Source of the DNA: Clostridia bacterium | GTDB taxonomy: Bacteria; Bacillota; Clostridia; Oscillospirales; QAMX01 | Length of the DNA: 7,916 nucleotides | Reading direction: 5' to 3' | Assembly (NCBI GenBank): GCA_024404415.1 | Contig: JAKSPX010000058.1 | Span: 1-7,916, forward strand | Translations under genes and position numbers: made by a program | The notes under the pieces: model-generated | Databases searched by the model: none | Seen by the model: the letters and a program-made list of their open reading frames with translations, nothing else | Told to the model about the DNA's origin: nothing | Shown: one piece after another, positions 1-7,351 of the stretch | How the letters are laid out: each line of letters begins with the position of its first letter | Numbering within the stretch: the first letter of the stretch is position 1

Positions 1-878
1 GCGATCGCGCAGCGGGCCTCCGCCTTGTCGATGCCGGAGGGGAGGAGCGACGCCGTGCGCGCCTTTTCGTCGACGACGTAATCGCCGTCGAGATCGTCCT
101 GCAGTTCTTTTTCCTCGAGGTGGTTGACCTTGACCATGCGCAGGCTCTGCGCGAAGTGATCCGCCCGCTCGTACATATCGGTGGATTTGTCGCCGCGGCC
201 GGAAATGATGAGCGGTGTGCGGGCTTCATCAATGAGGATGGAGTCGACCTCGTCCACAATGGCGAATTCATGGCCGCGCTGGACCATGTCGCGCTTATAT
301 AGCGCCATGTTGTCGCGCAGATAGTCGAAACCGAGTTCGTTGTTGGTGGCGTAGGTGATGTCGCAGGCGTAGGCTGCGCGGCGCTGGCTGTTGGAAAGGT
401 CGTGCAGGATGATGCCGGTGGTCATGCCCAGCATGCGGAAGACCTTGCTCATCCATTCCCCCTGGAATTTGGCCAGATAGTCGTTGACGGTGACGATGTG
501 TACCGGTTTGCCGGTCAGGGCGTTGAGGTAGGCGGGCATAACGGCGGTGATGGTTTTGCCTTCGCCGGTCTTCATTTCGGCGATGCGGCTCTGGTGCAGG
601 ATGATGCCGCCGATGATCTGCACGCGGAAGGGCTTCTTTTCCAGCGCCCTCCAACAGGCCTCGCGCGCGGCGGCGAACGCTTCGATGATGATGTCATCGT
701 CATCGACGGTCGCGCCGTCCTGAAGGCGTTTTTTCAGTTCGTCGGTTTTTCCGAGCAGTTCTTCGTCGGTCAGCTTGCCATATTCTTCGTCCAGCGCCAT
801 AATGGCGTCGGTCAGACGGTCGTTTTTCTTGATCTCCCGTTCACTTCTTGTGCCGAAAAGCTTGGTGATGAGTCCCAT
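1..878 (-). CDS. secA: Protein translocase ATPase SecA, N-terminal 292 codons (partial)
   Basis: SecA is the cytoplasmic motor ATPase that pushes unfolded preproteins through the SecYEG channel. I translated this frame from the ATG at 878-876 to the left edge with no stop. The start MGLITKLFG is typical of SecA. The helicase-type Walker A motif MKTGEGKT falls at about residues 102-109, the usual SecA position, followed by YLNALTGK and [25 protein letters not shown] comes next, and the DEVD Walker B box, followed by [15 protein letters not shown], begins at about residue 208. The preprotein cross-linking region starts after it; the second nucleotide-binding fold and C-terminus lie outside the window. 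DYLAKFQ replaces the commoner DYLAKRD, a variant I associate with clostridial SecA. The start is supported by AAAGGA ending 7 bases upstream. The gene is divergent from the tepA-like gene. Identity is near certain from the motifs; only the N-terminal portion can be judged. Confidence 0.96.
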   Translation of the reverse strand, partial: MGLITKLFGTRSEREIKKNDRLTDAIMALDEEYGKLTDEELLGKTDELKKRLQDGATVDDDDIIIEAFAAAREACWRALEKKPFRVQIIGGIILHQSRIAEMKTGEGKTITAVMPAYLNALTGKPVHIVTVNDYLAKFQGEWMSKVFRMLGMTTGIILHDLSNSQRRAAYACDITYATNNELGFDYLRDNMALYKRDMVQRGHEFAIVDEVDSILIDEARTPLIISGRGDKSTDMYERADHFAQSLRMVKVNHLEEKELQDDLDGDYVVDEKARTASLLPSGIDKAEARCAI

Positions 879-954
879 GGTGATTCCTTTCTCCGTATCT
901 TTCTATTCTATCGGAAAGCGCTGACGCGCTACTGGGCATATTCATGCAATATAT

Positions 955-983
955 ATTATAGCATATCTTTCCGCATAAATAAA
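955..983 (-). promoter_or_regulatory. Predicted sigma-A promoter for secA with extended -10
   Basis: Read on the minus strand, positions 963-955 give TGCTATAAT, a perfect TATAAT preceded by TGC, i.e. an extended -10 element. With a 17-bp spacer the -35 position (983-978) reads TTTATT, a weak match to TTGACA, which fits reliance on the extended -10. Transcription would begin near 948, giving a secA leader of about 70 nt. The -35 region overlaps one copy of a 12-bp direct repeat. No equally convincing plus-strand promoter for the divergent gene was found. Confidence 0.6.
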
Positions 984-1009
984 GGCGAAAATAGAGAAAA
1001 TAAAGGCGA
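977..1009. repeat. Pair of 12-bp direct repeats in the secA/tepA intergenic region
   Basis: AAATAAAGGCGA occurs exactly at 977-988 and again at 998-1009, a 21-bp repeat unit, or about two helical turns. The first copy overlaps the predicted secA -35; the second lies 26 bp upstream of the divergent gene's start. The spacing would place two protein-binding sites on the same DNA face, so a shared operator is possible. The region is A-rich and simple in composition, so chance or slippage is not excluded. Confidence 0.4.
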
Positions 1010-1035
1010 TATGAAAATCAGAAAGGGACTTAACC

Positions 1036-1647
1036 ATGGAAGACACCGCCCTTGCGCCCGCTTCTCCCGCCGAAAGCATCCACTGCCTCGTCATCGTCGG
1101 CCACATTGAGGGCCATTCCGAGCTCTCGCCCGGCGTAAAATCCACCAAATACGAGCACATTCTCCCCGTTCTCGCCTCCATTGAGCAGAGTCCGGACATT
1201 TCGGGTCTCCTCATCCTCATCAACACCGCCGGCGGCGACGTAGAAGCGGGGCTCGCCATCGCCGAGATCATCGCCGGAATGAAGACGCCCACCGCCTCCC
1301 TTGTCCTCGGCGGAGGCCATTCCATCGGCGTGCCCATTGCCGCGGCCGCCTCCCGTTCCTTTATCGCACCGTCCGCCGCCATGACCCTCCACCCCGTCCG
1401 TCTGACGGGCACCGTGATCGGTGCGCCGGAGACTTACCAGTACCTTTCCCAGATGCAGGAGCGCATCATTTCTTTCGTCACCGCTCACAGCCACATGACT
1501 TCCGAAAGCTACCGCCGCCTGATGAACGCCGGGGGCGGCAACGCAGGGGAGACCGGCAGCATCCTCTCCGCCTCCGACGCCGTCCGGGAGGGACTGATCG
1601 ACCAGATCGGCGGTCTATCGGATGCGATGGCTTATCTTCACAAATAA
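1036..1647 (+). CDS. tepA: ClpP-like serine peptidase, TepA (translocation-enhancing protein) family
   Basis: This 203-residue protein belongs to the ClpP/crotonase fold and most resembles the TepA/YmfB branch. Family-like blocks run in order: HCLVIVGHIEGH (16-27), KSTKYEHILPVLASIEQ (35-51), GLLILINTAGGDVEAGLAIAE (57-77), LVLGGGHSIGVPIA (89-102) and MTLHPVRLTGTVIGAP (116-131). The expected catalytic triad is visible: Ser96 in GGGHSIG, His119 in LHPVR and Asp189 in GLIDQIGG. It therefore looks active. There is no signal peptide, so it is cytoplasmic. In B. subtilis TepA promotes efficient preprotein translocation; that function is family knowledge, not shown here. The divergent neighbour being secA fits the role. 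The start is supported by AAAGGGA at 1022-1028, 7 bases upstream. A strong hairpin follows the stop. Alternative: a generic ClpP-family protease with another role. Confidence 0.85.
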   Translation: MEDTALAPASPAESIHCLVIVGHIEGHSELSPGVKSTKYEHILPVLASIEQSPDISGLLILINTAGGDVEAGLAIAEIIAGMKTPTASLVLGGGHSIGVPIAAAASRSFIAPSAAMTLHPVRLTGTVIGAPETYQYLSQMQERIISFVTAHSHMTSESYRRLMNAGGGNAGETGSILSASDAVREGLIDQIGGLSDAMAYLHK

Positions 1648-1649
1648 TC

Positions 1650-1683
1650 ATCCCCCGGCATCAGCCGGGGGATCTCGATTTTT
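1650..1683. terminator. Terminator hairpin between convergent genes
   Basis: ATCCCCCGGC (1650-1659) and GCCGGGGGAT (1664-1673) form a perfect 10-bp stem with the 4-nt loop ATCA. On the plus strand TTTTT follows at 1679-1683, five bases after the stem, so it serves the tepA-like gene. In the other direction the hairpin lies just past the GH32 stop codon and is followed by a looser U-containing stretch (GATTATTTG), so it may work for both converging genes, probably less efficiently on the minus strand. Confidence 0.82.
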
Positions 1684-3202
1684 AATATGCGTTGGTCGGC
1701 ATCATTTCCCAGGTGGAAACTTCTCCATAATCGGCGCCCGTACCAAGCGATTCGACGCCGAGCGATTTTTCGGGGGACGTGGGGTAGATTCTGCGCGCGA
1801 TGCCCTGACGGTCGTCGGCATAGACCTCCACGACCGACTGATCCACGAAGATATCCAGCTTCACCTTTCCGCCGCGAATCTCGAATGGCGCCGCCTCGCG
1901 GATGTTCTTGCCACTGTGGGAAAGCTCCATGACGAGCTTTTTCTCCTCCGCATTCACCGAGATGCGGCAGAATTCCTTTCCGTCCTCGCTCTTTCTGACC
2001 ACGAAACCCGCCTCTCTGGCGTCTTTCATGGCGATCTCGGCTTTCAGGCGGAAGGACGCAGGATTCCGAAGGACGATCTTCTGCGCTTCTTTTTGTTCGC
2101 CAATAAGGAAACGCTCTCCGTTGATCATCAGACGGTCAAGTTCTTCTGCCGGGGCCATGCGGAGCTCATCCCCCTCCAGCCACAGGACGCGCGGGAAGGT
2201 ATAGACACCGCTCCAGCCGAATTTCCCGAAGTCGTCGGGGAGGTTATCCTGCAGCCAGCACCATGCGATGTGGCGATTTTCGCCGTCGATGAGGGCCTCC
2301 GGGGCAAAGAAGCTGTTGTCGACCCAGCTCATGCGCCCGTGCGATTCGGGAATAAACTTTTCGCCCTCCTGATGGCCGACGTAATACTGTGTGCCCTTGT
2401 TGTGGGCGATGAAGAGCTGGAGCATCTTCCCGGTCGGGGCCCCATTTTTCGGCTTATCGAATAACGGGAGGTAGCTCGGGCACATATCGTCCTCAGTCGC
2501 ATCCGGCCAATCCTCGCCGGAATGCGGATTCTGATAAAACCGGTCGACATATTCCCAGTTTTTCAGGTCTTTCGAGCGGAAAAGATCGACCCAATCACCC
2601 TGATAGAAGGGATCGGACCCGGCCTCCCGCCCGTAGGCATTCAGGACGCAGAGGTTACCGGTCTGCATATAGTAAACGCCGTTTGCTTTCCATATATTGC
2701 TCGGGTCGGCGCAGCCGACGTGACGGAGCTTGCCGCCGACCTCGATATCCTTGGTTCCCCAGATCTCCCTGCTTCCCGGGATGGCCAGCGGGCGGAGCCT
2801 TTTCCACTCGTCATACGGCGGACGGGAATAGGCGATGTCGATGCCGCCGGGGTCTTTTCCGTCCTTCGAGGCAAATTTCCAGAAGGTGAGGTAGGCCGTC
2901 TGATCGTCATCCACAAACGCGCCGCCGGAGAAGCACCCGCGGTCGCCCTCGTCGCTTCCGAGCGCATCCGGGTGGTTCCGCCAGTGGAGAAGATCGGTTG
3001 AGGAAATGTGGCCCCAATGGAAGGCGTCCTCCGCCTCCTCTCTGTAAAGATACATCAGGTGATAGCGCCCGTCGGCGTAAAAAGCACCGTTCGGATCACC
3101 GGGACGACCGTCCGCGGCAAAAGCGGCGAAGTGATAACCGGGCCGATAGGGATCCTTGAGCAGATTATCCGCTGTTTTGCGGGTCATGATGCGTTCTTCC
3201 AT
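1682..3202 (-). CDS. Glycoside hydrolase family 32 (beta-fructosidase-like), non-canonical motifs
   Basis: GH32 enzymes cleave beta-fructosidic bonds in sucrose, sucrose-6-phosphate, inulin or levan. This 506-residue protein (numbered from my start) has the five-bladed propeller followed by a C-terminal beta-sandwich. DPNGAF at 36-41 supplies the nucleophile Asp36. FSGGAF (91-96) matches the family FSGSA block, and VDQSVVEVY (453-461) matches the sandwich-domain DRSSVEVF motif. Two motifs deviate: the usual RDP reads ADP (165-167, Asp166 the presumed stabiliser), and the usual ECP reads MCP inside EDDMCPSYLPL (237-247), so Glu237 is the candidate acid/base. No signal peptide is visible, suggesting a cytoplasmic enzyme. 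I chose the ATG at 3202-3200 because AAAGGGA (3214-3208) sits 5 bases before it; an in-frame ATG at 3226 lacks a spaced site and lies in a hairpin arm. No sugar transporter or regulator is adjacent, so substrate is unknown. Confidence 0.85.
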   Translation of the reverse strand: MEERIMTRKTADNLLKDPYRPGYHFAAFAADGRPGDPNGAFYADGRYHLMYLYREEAEDAFHWGHISSTDLLHWRNHPDALGSDEGDRGCFSGGAFVDDDQTAYLTFWKFASKDGKDPGGIDIAYSRPPYDEWKRLRPLAIPGSREIWGTKDIEVGGKLRHVGCADPSNIWKANGVYYMQTGNLCVLNAYGREAGSDPFYQGDWVDLFRSKDLKNWEYVDRFYQNPHSGEDWPDATEDDMCPSYLPLFDKPKNGAPTGKMLQLFIAHNKGTQYYVGHQEGEKFIPESHGRMSWVDNSFFAPEALIDGENRHIAWCWLQDNLPDDFGKFGWSGVYTFPRVLWLEGDELRMAPAEELDRLMINGERFLIGEQKEAQKIVLRNPASFRLKAEIAMKDAREAGFVVRKSEDGKEFCRISVNAEEKKLVMELSHSGKNIREAAPFEIRGGKVKLDIFVDQSVVEVYADDRQGIARRIYPTSPEKSLGVESLGTGADYGEVSTWEMMPTNAY

Positions 3203-3224
3203 AAACTTCCCTTTCTGATGATTC

Positions 3225-3252
3225 ATCCCCGCGCTGTCAACCGCGTGGGGAT
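3225..3252. repeat. Inverted repeat between ABC exporter and GH32 genes
   Basis: Arms at 3225-3234 and 3243-3252 (ATCCCCGCGC and GCGTGGGGAT) pair at nine of ten positions around an 8-nt loop; the odd pair is G-U in plus-strand RNA but C-A in minus-strand RNA. It lies between the exporter stop (3269) and the GH32 start (3202). No T-run follows it on either strand, so it is a poor intrinsic terminator. A TTGACA at 3240-3235 in the loop has no -10 at 16-18 bp, so I do not call a promoter. It may be a processing or pause structure. Confidence 0.4.
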
Positions 3253-3268
3253 AAAATAGGTAGTGAAA

Positions 3269-5134
3269 TCAGGTCTTCATACCGGCGAACTGGGTCTGAT
3301 AGAGCTCGTAATACTTGCCCTTGGCGGCGAGCAGCTCTTCGTGGTTGCCGGATTCGACGATGTGGCCGCCGTCCAGCACGATGATCATATCGGCATCGCG
3401 GATGGTGGAGAGGCGGTGCGCGATGATGAGCGAGGTGCGGTTTTCCATCAGCTTGAGCATGGCTTCCTGAATGTGAAGCTCGGTGCGCGTGTCGATGGAG
3501 GAGGTCGCTTCGTCCAGAATGAGGATCTTCGGGTCGGCCAGAACGGCGCGGGCGATAGAGAGAAGCTGTCTCTGGCCCTGCGAGAGGTTGGAGCCCGATT
3601 CAGCCAGCATGGTGTCATACCCTTCCGGCAGACGCTCGATGAACTTATCGGCGTTGGCAATGCGCGCCGCTTCATAGATCGCGTCATCTGTCGCCTCGAG
3701 GTTGCCGTAGCGGATGTTGTTGCGGATGCTGTCGAGGAAGAGGACAGTATCCTGAAGCACGATGGCAATGGTGCTTCTGAGGGTGTCCTTCTTGATGTCG
3801 CGGATATCCACGCCGTCCACTTTGATGGTGCCGCCGTCGATCTCGTAGAAGCGGGTGAGGAGGTTGACGATGGTGGTCTTGCCGGAGCCGGTCGCGCCGA
3901 CGATGGCGATACGCTGGCCCTGCTTGACATGGAGCGTGAAGTCCTTGAGCACCTGCTCGCCTTCGACATAGGAGAAATCAAGGTGATCGAAATCGATGTT
4001 GCCGAGGATCTCTTCCTTGGTGATGGGACTCTTGCCTTCGTCGATCTCAGGCTTCTGATCCATGATGGCGAAGACGCGTTCCGCACCGGCGAGGGCGGTC
4101 TGGATGGTGTTATACTGGTTGGCGATCTCGGTGATCGGGCGGCTGAACTGCTTGGAGTAGTTGATGAAGACAGCGATGGTACCGATGGTGATCCAGTCGA
4201 TCAGCGCAAGGTAACCGCCGACGGCGGCGATGACCAGGAAGCCGAAGTTGCCGATGAAGTTCATGACCGGGCCCATGATGCTGCCGTAGATCTGCGCCTT
4301 GATGGCAGTGGCACGCATCTTGAAGCTGATCTTCTCAAAGTTCGCGTAGCTCTTCTTCTGGGTGGAATAGGCCGTGACCGTCTTGAGGGCGGTGACCTTC
4401 TCTTCCACGTCGCCGTTCAGTTCGCCGAGGATGGTCTGCTGCTGACGGTAATACTTGCGGCTTCTCTTGGCGATGAACTTGGTCGCCATGACACTCAGCG
4501 GTACCATCAGAATATTCACAATGGCGAGGAGCCAGTTGTAGTAGAACATGATGGCGACGCAGCCGATGATGTTGATGACGCCCGAGATGAGCGAGGTGAG
4601 CGAGTTGGAAATGGTGAAGGCAATGGTATCCACGTCGTTGGTCATGCGGCTCATGATATCGCCGTGGTTGTGGTTATCGGTGTAGCGGATAGGCAGGCGG
4701 ATGATGCTGCCGAAGAGGTCGTTTCTGAGGGCGCGGACGGTGGAGCGGGAGAGCTTGGCGGCCAGGATGCCCTGCGTGCAGCTCACCAGCGCCTGCGCGG
4801 CGTAGGTGCCCGCCATGATGAGAAGCACCCTGATGCGGCGCGCCTTATCCACGTGAGCGTCTTCGGTTTTGAGGGTGATGATGTCGATGGCTTTGCCCTG
4901 CAATGCCGGGCCGGCAAGACTGAGCAGCGTGACGATGATCACGATGATGATCATGGACATAACGATGTAGCGGTCTCTGCCGATGTAGCTGAACATTCTC
5001 TTCAGTGTACCCTTCAGGTCCTTCGGCTTTTCAATGACCATCGGACCGCGCGGGCCGCCGGGGCCGCGGCGAGGGGGCGGCTGACGATTTGCTTCCTGGT
5101 TTTGAGGCGGACGGTGATTTCTCTGTTCACTCAT
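3269..5134 (-). CDS. ABC exporter half-transporter with canonical ATPase site (621 aa)
   Basis: A type IV ABC exporter subunit (transmembrane domain fused to NBD) in the inner/cytoplasmic membrane. About six membrane helices lie between residues 57 and 330, including a very hydrophobic first one near 57-76. The NBD shows Walker A GATGSGKT (413-420), Q-loop Gln461, signature LSQGQ (517-521), Walker B ILILDE with catalytic Glu542, and switch His573. The signature is off-consensus (LSQGQ, not LSGGQ) while Walker B and the His are intact. This is the complement of its partner upstream and the pattern of the consensus-site subunit in heterodimers such as TM287/288 and LmrCD. A Pro/Arg/Gly-rich tail (residues 4-31) precedes the first helix and is predicted to be cytoplasmic. 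Its ATG overlaps the stop of the partner by 4 bp; AAGGGAGGA lies at 5152-5144. Likely substrates are drugs or other amphiphiles; the sequence does not say which. Confidence 0.94.
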   Translation of the reverse strand: MSEQRNHRPPQNQEANRQPPPRRGPGGPRGPMVIEKPKDLKGTLKRMFSYIGRDRYIVMSMIIIVIIVTLLSLAGPALQGKAIDIITLKTEDAHVDKARRIRVLLIMAGTYAAQALVSCTQGILAAKLSRSTVRALRNDLFGSIIRLPIRYTDNHNHGDIMSRMTNDVDTIAFTISNSLTSLISGVINIIGCVAIMFYYNWLLAIVNILMVPLSVMATKFIAKRSRKYYRQQQTILGELNGDVEEKVTALKTVTAYSTQKKSYANFEKISFKMRATAIKAQIYGSIMGPVMNFIGNFGFLVIAAVGGYLALIDWITIGTIAVFINYSKQFSRPITEIANQYNTIQTALAGAERVFAIMDQKPEIDEGKSPITKEEILGNIDFDHLDFSYVEGEQVLKDFTLHVKQGQRIAIVGATGSGKTTIVNLLTRFYEIDGGTIKVDGVDIRDIKKDTLRSTIAIVLQDTVLFLDSIRNNIRYGNLEATDDAIYEAARIANADKFIERLPEGYDTMLAESGSNLSQGQRQLLSIARAVLADPKILILDEATSSIDTRTELHIQEAMLKLMENRTSLIIAHRLSTIRDADMIIVLDGGHIVESGNHEELLAAKGKYYELYQTQFAGMKT

Positions 5135-6852
5135 AAGGCGGCGTCCTCCCTTATCTGAGAATCATAGATGTCCTTATAGACGGCGCTGGTCTTGATCAGC
5201 TCGCTGTGCGGGCCGACGGCAACGATCTCGCCGTTATCCAGAACGACGATACGGTCGGCGGAAAGGACGCTGGCGATGCGCTGGGCGATGGTGATGACGG
5301 TGGCATTCTCCATAGCGGCGTTGAGCTCGCTTCTCAGGCGGGCTTCGGTCTTGAAGTCCAGAGCCGAGGTCGAGTCGTCGAAGATCAGGATCGGCGGCTT
5401 CTTGACCAATGCGCGGGCGATGGCGATGCGCTGCTTCTGGCCGCCGGAGAGGGAGGTGCCCTTTTCACTGATGGCGGTGTGATAGCCTTCGTTGAACTTG
5501 CCGATGTATTCATGCACCTGCGCAATGTGCGCGGCGGCAATGCCCTCTTCCTCGGTGTGTTCCGTGTTGCCGTAATTGATGTTTTCCAGAACGGTGCCGC
5601 TGAAGATGTTGCTGGACTGGAGGACATAGCCGATCTTATCGCGGAGGTTTTCGAGGTTGTATTCGCGGACGTCGCGTCCGTTGATGCGGATGGTACCCTC
5701 GGTGACGTCATAGAAGCGCGGGATGAGCTGCACAAGCGAGGATTTGCCGGAGCCCGTCGCGCCGAGAATGGCGATCTTTTCGCCGCCCTTGATCTCCAGA
5801 TTGATGTTTTTCACTGCCGGAACGCCGCTGGAGCCGGGGTAGGCAAAGGTGACGTTTTCAAAGGTGATGCTTTCGATGGGATCGTTATCCTCATGGCCGC
5901 CGTCCTTGATGGCCGGGATGGTATCCAGCACTTCGAGGATACGGGAGGCGGAGACCGATGCGCGGGTGATGTTCATGAAGGTCATGGTGAGCATCATGAG
6001 AGCACCGAGCACCTGTGCGATGTAGGTGATAGCCGCCATGACTTCGCCGACCTGCATATTGCGGGCTTCCACCTGCAGGCCGCCGATGAAGATGATGGCG
6101 ACGACGGAGAAGTTCATGATGATGGAAAGCGCCGGGCCGAAGAAGGCAAAGGTGTGCTGCACCGTGTAGCTGGTGGAGAGCAGGTCCTCATTCGCCTCGT
6201 GGAAACGCTCCAGTTCCTGATCCTCACGCACAAGCGACTTGATGATGCGGGCGCCGGAGATATCCTCGCGCATTTTGCTGTTCAGGCGGTCAAGCTTTTC
6301 CTGCATGACGCGGAAGAGCGGGCGCACCTTTTTGAACACCAGAATCACGACGGTGAGCTGGATGGGCATGGAGACGATCATGACCAGACCGAACTTGACG
6401 TTCAGGGTGAGCATCATGATGATGCCGCCGATGAAGAACACAGGGGCGCGGACAAACATACGGAGCACCGAACCGACAAAATCGGCCACGGCGGTGACGT
6501 CGTTGGTCAGACGAGTGATGAGCGAGCCGATGGTGAAGTTATCGGTCTGCTCAAAGGAGAAGCTCATCACGCGCTTATACAGGTCGCGGCGCAGGTCATT
6601 GGCAAACGACTGCGACGCGGTGATGGAGAACGCGCCGGAGAGGATGCCGCAGCAGCCGCCGCAGGCGACAAGCAAGAGCATCTTGAGGCCGGTCACAATG
6701 ATCAGGCGCATATTCCCGCCGAGGACGCCGTCATCGACGATGGAAGCCATCAACGACGGCTGGGAAAGGTCGATAACGACCTCACCGATCATGGTGAGAG
6801 GCGCCAGTATCGCAAGCCACCAGTATGGCTTGAGGTATTTTGCGAGTCTCAT
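5131..6852 (-). CDS. ABC exporter half-transporter with degenerate ATPase site (573 aa)
   Basis: The second subunit of the predicted heterodimeric exporter. Six membrane helices lie roughly within 10-30, 50-76, 130-150, 152-172, 237-260 and 270-295, followed by the NBD. Visible motifs are Walker A GATGSGKS (364-371), Q-loop Gln412, consensus signature LSGGQ (468-472), and Walker B ILIFDD, in which Asp493 replaces the catalytic Glu. The switch His is replaced by Gln524 (TIAQR). These two changes, together with a perfect signature, define the degenerate-site partner: its signature completes the active site built on the other subunit's Walker A/B. The start ATG overlaps the MarR gene's stop (ATGA, 6852-6849), with GAAGGA about 8 bases upstream, so translation is probably coupled. 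No N-terminal extension is present, unlike the partner. Length is normal for the family. Substrate specificity cannot be read from the sequence. Confidence 0.94.
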   Translation of the reverse strand: MRLAKYLKPYWWLAILAPLTMIGEVVIDLSQPSLMASIVDDGVLGGNMRLIIVTGLKMLLLVACGGCCGILSGAFSITASQSFANDLRRDLYKRVMSFSFEQTDNFTIGSLITRLTNDVTAVADFVGSVLRMFVRAPVFFIGGIIMMLTLNVKFGLVMIVSMPIQLTVVILVFKKVRPLFRVMQEKLDRLNSKMREDISGARIIKSLVREDQELERFHEANEDLLSTSYTVQHTFAFFGPALSIIMNFSVVAIIFIGGLQVEARNMQVGEVMAAITYIAQVLGALMMLTMTFMNITRASVSASRILEVLDTIPAIKDGGHEDNDPIESITFENVTFAYPGSSGVPAVKNINLEIKGGEKIAILGATGSGKSSLVQLIPRFYDVTEGTIRINGRDVREYNLENLRDKIGYVLQSSNIFSGTVLENINYGNTEHTEEEGIAAAHIAQVHEYIGKFNEGYHTAISEKGTSLSGGQKQRIAIARALVKKPPILIFDDSTSALDFKTEARLRSELNAAMENATVITIAQRIASVLSADRIVVLDNGEIVAVGPHSELIKTSAVYKDIYDSQIREDAAL

Positions 6853-7325
6853 AAATTCATTCCTTCCAGATTTTCATTCATTCTTTTCAGCATGGATTCA
6901 AAAAGCGCCTGTTCCTCTTTGGTGAAGCCGTTGATGAGCTGGTTATCCACCTCAAACATGGCATCATGGATGCGCGCATTGAGTGCGTGCCCCTCATCAG
7001 TCAGGTAGACGCGGGTGTTGCGCTGATCCTTTTCATCCGTCTGGCGCAGAAGAAGCCCGTCGCGCTCCATTTTCTGCAGCGTCACGCTGACGCTCGGGGC
7101 GCTCAATTTGACCCGGTGCGCCAGCTCAAGCTGTGTCAGGCCGCTTTCATGTTCCAGATGGAAGAGAAACATCCGATAGCTCTGGGGTAATCCCACCGCT
7201 TCGCTCGCTTTTCTGAGACAATCGTGAAGCCTTTTGCTGGTTTCCGACAGCTCCATGCCGATCGTCGGCTTCGGACAGGCTCCGCTCGCAGGCGTCGCCG
7301 GTGGATCAAAAGGCTTTTCCTTCAT
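6849..7325 (-). CDS. MarR-family transcriptional regulator of the exporter operon
   Basis: A 158-residue winged-helix DNA-binding protein. After a proline-containing N-terminal tail (1-25) come the dimerisation helix, then the helix-turn-helix: LTQLELAHRVKLSAP (63-77) leading into the recognition helix SVSVTLQKMERDGLL (78-92). The beta wing follows, with the family signature DEKDQRNTRVYLT (97-109). A C-terminal helix (about 111-155) would complete the dimer interface. MarR proteins usually repress their own operon and release DNA on binding a small aromatic or amphipathic ligand. Here the gene is first in the operon, overlaps the ABC gene by 4 bp, and follows a strong promoter with an 18-bp palindrome over the start point, so autorepression with efflux induction is the straightforward inference. 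The start is set by AAAGGAG (7338-7332) 6 bases upstream. Cys17 and Cys36 are present, but Cys placement does not clearly match OhrR-type peroxide sensors. Confidence 0.92.
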   Translation of the reverse strand: MKEKPFDPPATPASGACPKPTIGMELSETSKRLHDCLRKASEAVGLPQSYRMFLFHLEHESGLTQLELAHRVKLSAPSVSVTLQKMERDGLLLRQTDEKDQRNTRVYLTDEGHALNARIHDAMFEVDNQLINGFTKEEQALFESMLKRMNENLEGMNL

Positions 7326-7351
7326 ATCGTTCTCCTTTCTGTTGACTCATG

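Noticed and set aside
944..964. ATGC...GCAT dyad around the secA -10 as an operator
   Set aside because: Only the outer 4 bp and a few inner positions match; the centre is simple AT sequence, so symmetry is weak and likely incidental.
402..1109. Plus-strand open frame opposite secA running through the divergent promoter region
   Set aside because: It is the complementary frame of secA, crosses the predicted promoter and overlaps the start of the tepA-like gene in another frame; no recognisable protein.
942..1494. Minus-strand open frames opposite the tepA-like gene (942-1412 and 1030-1494)
   Set aside because: They overlap a gene with a complete catalytic triad and a good ribosome site; their own translations are low-complexity.
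1622..2464. Plus-strand open frame opposite the GH32 gene, beginning inside the tepA-like gene
   Set aside because: It reads through the terminator hairpin and has no motif content; the minus-strand GH32 translation is clearly the real one.
3235..3240. Perfect TTGACA upstream of the GH32 gene as a promoter -35
   Set aside because: No -10-like hexamer occurs at 16-18 bp; those positions read CAGAAA and neighbours, which overlap the ribosome binding site.
3263..7008. Two very long plus-strand open frames (3263-5158 and 5206-7008) opposite the ABC genes
   Set aside because: They are antisense shadows of well-supported ABC exporter genes. The translations are Asp/Gly/Val-rich with no family motifs, as expected from the reverse frame of GC-rich coding DNA.
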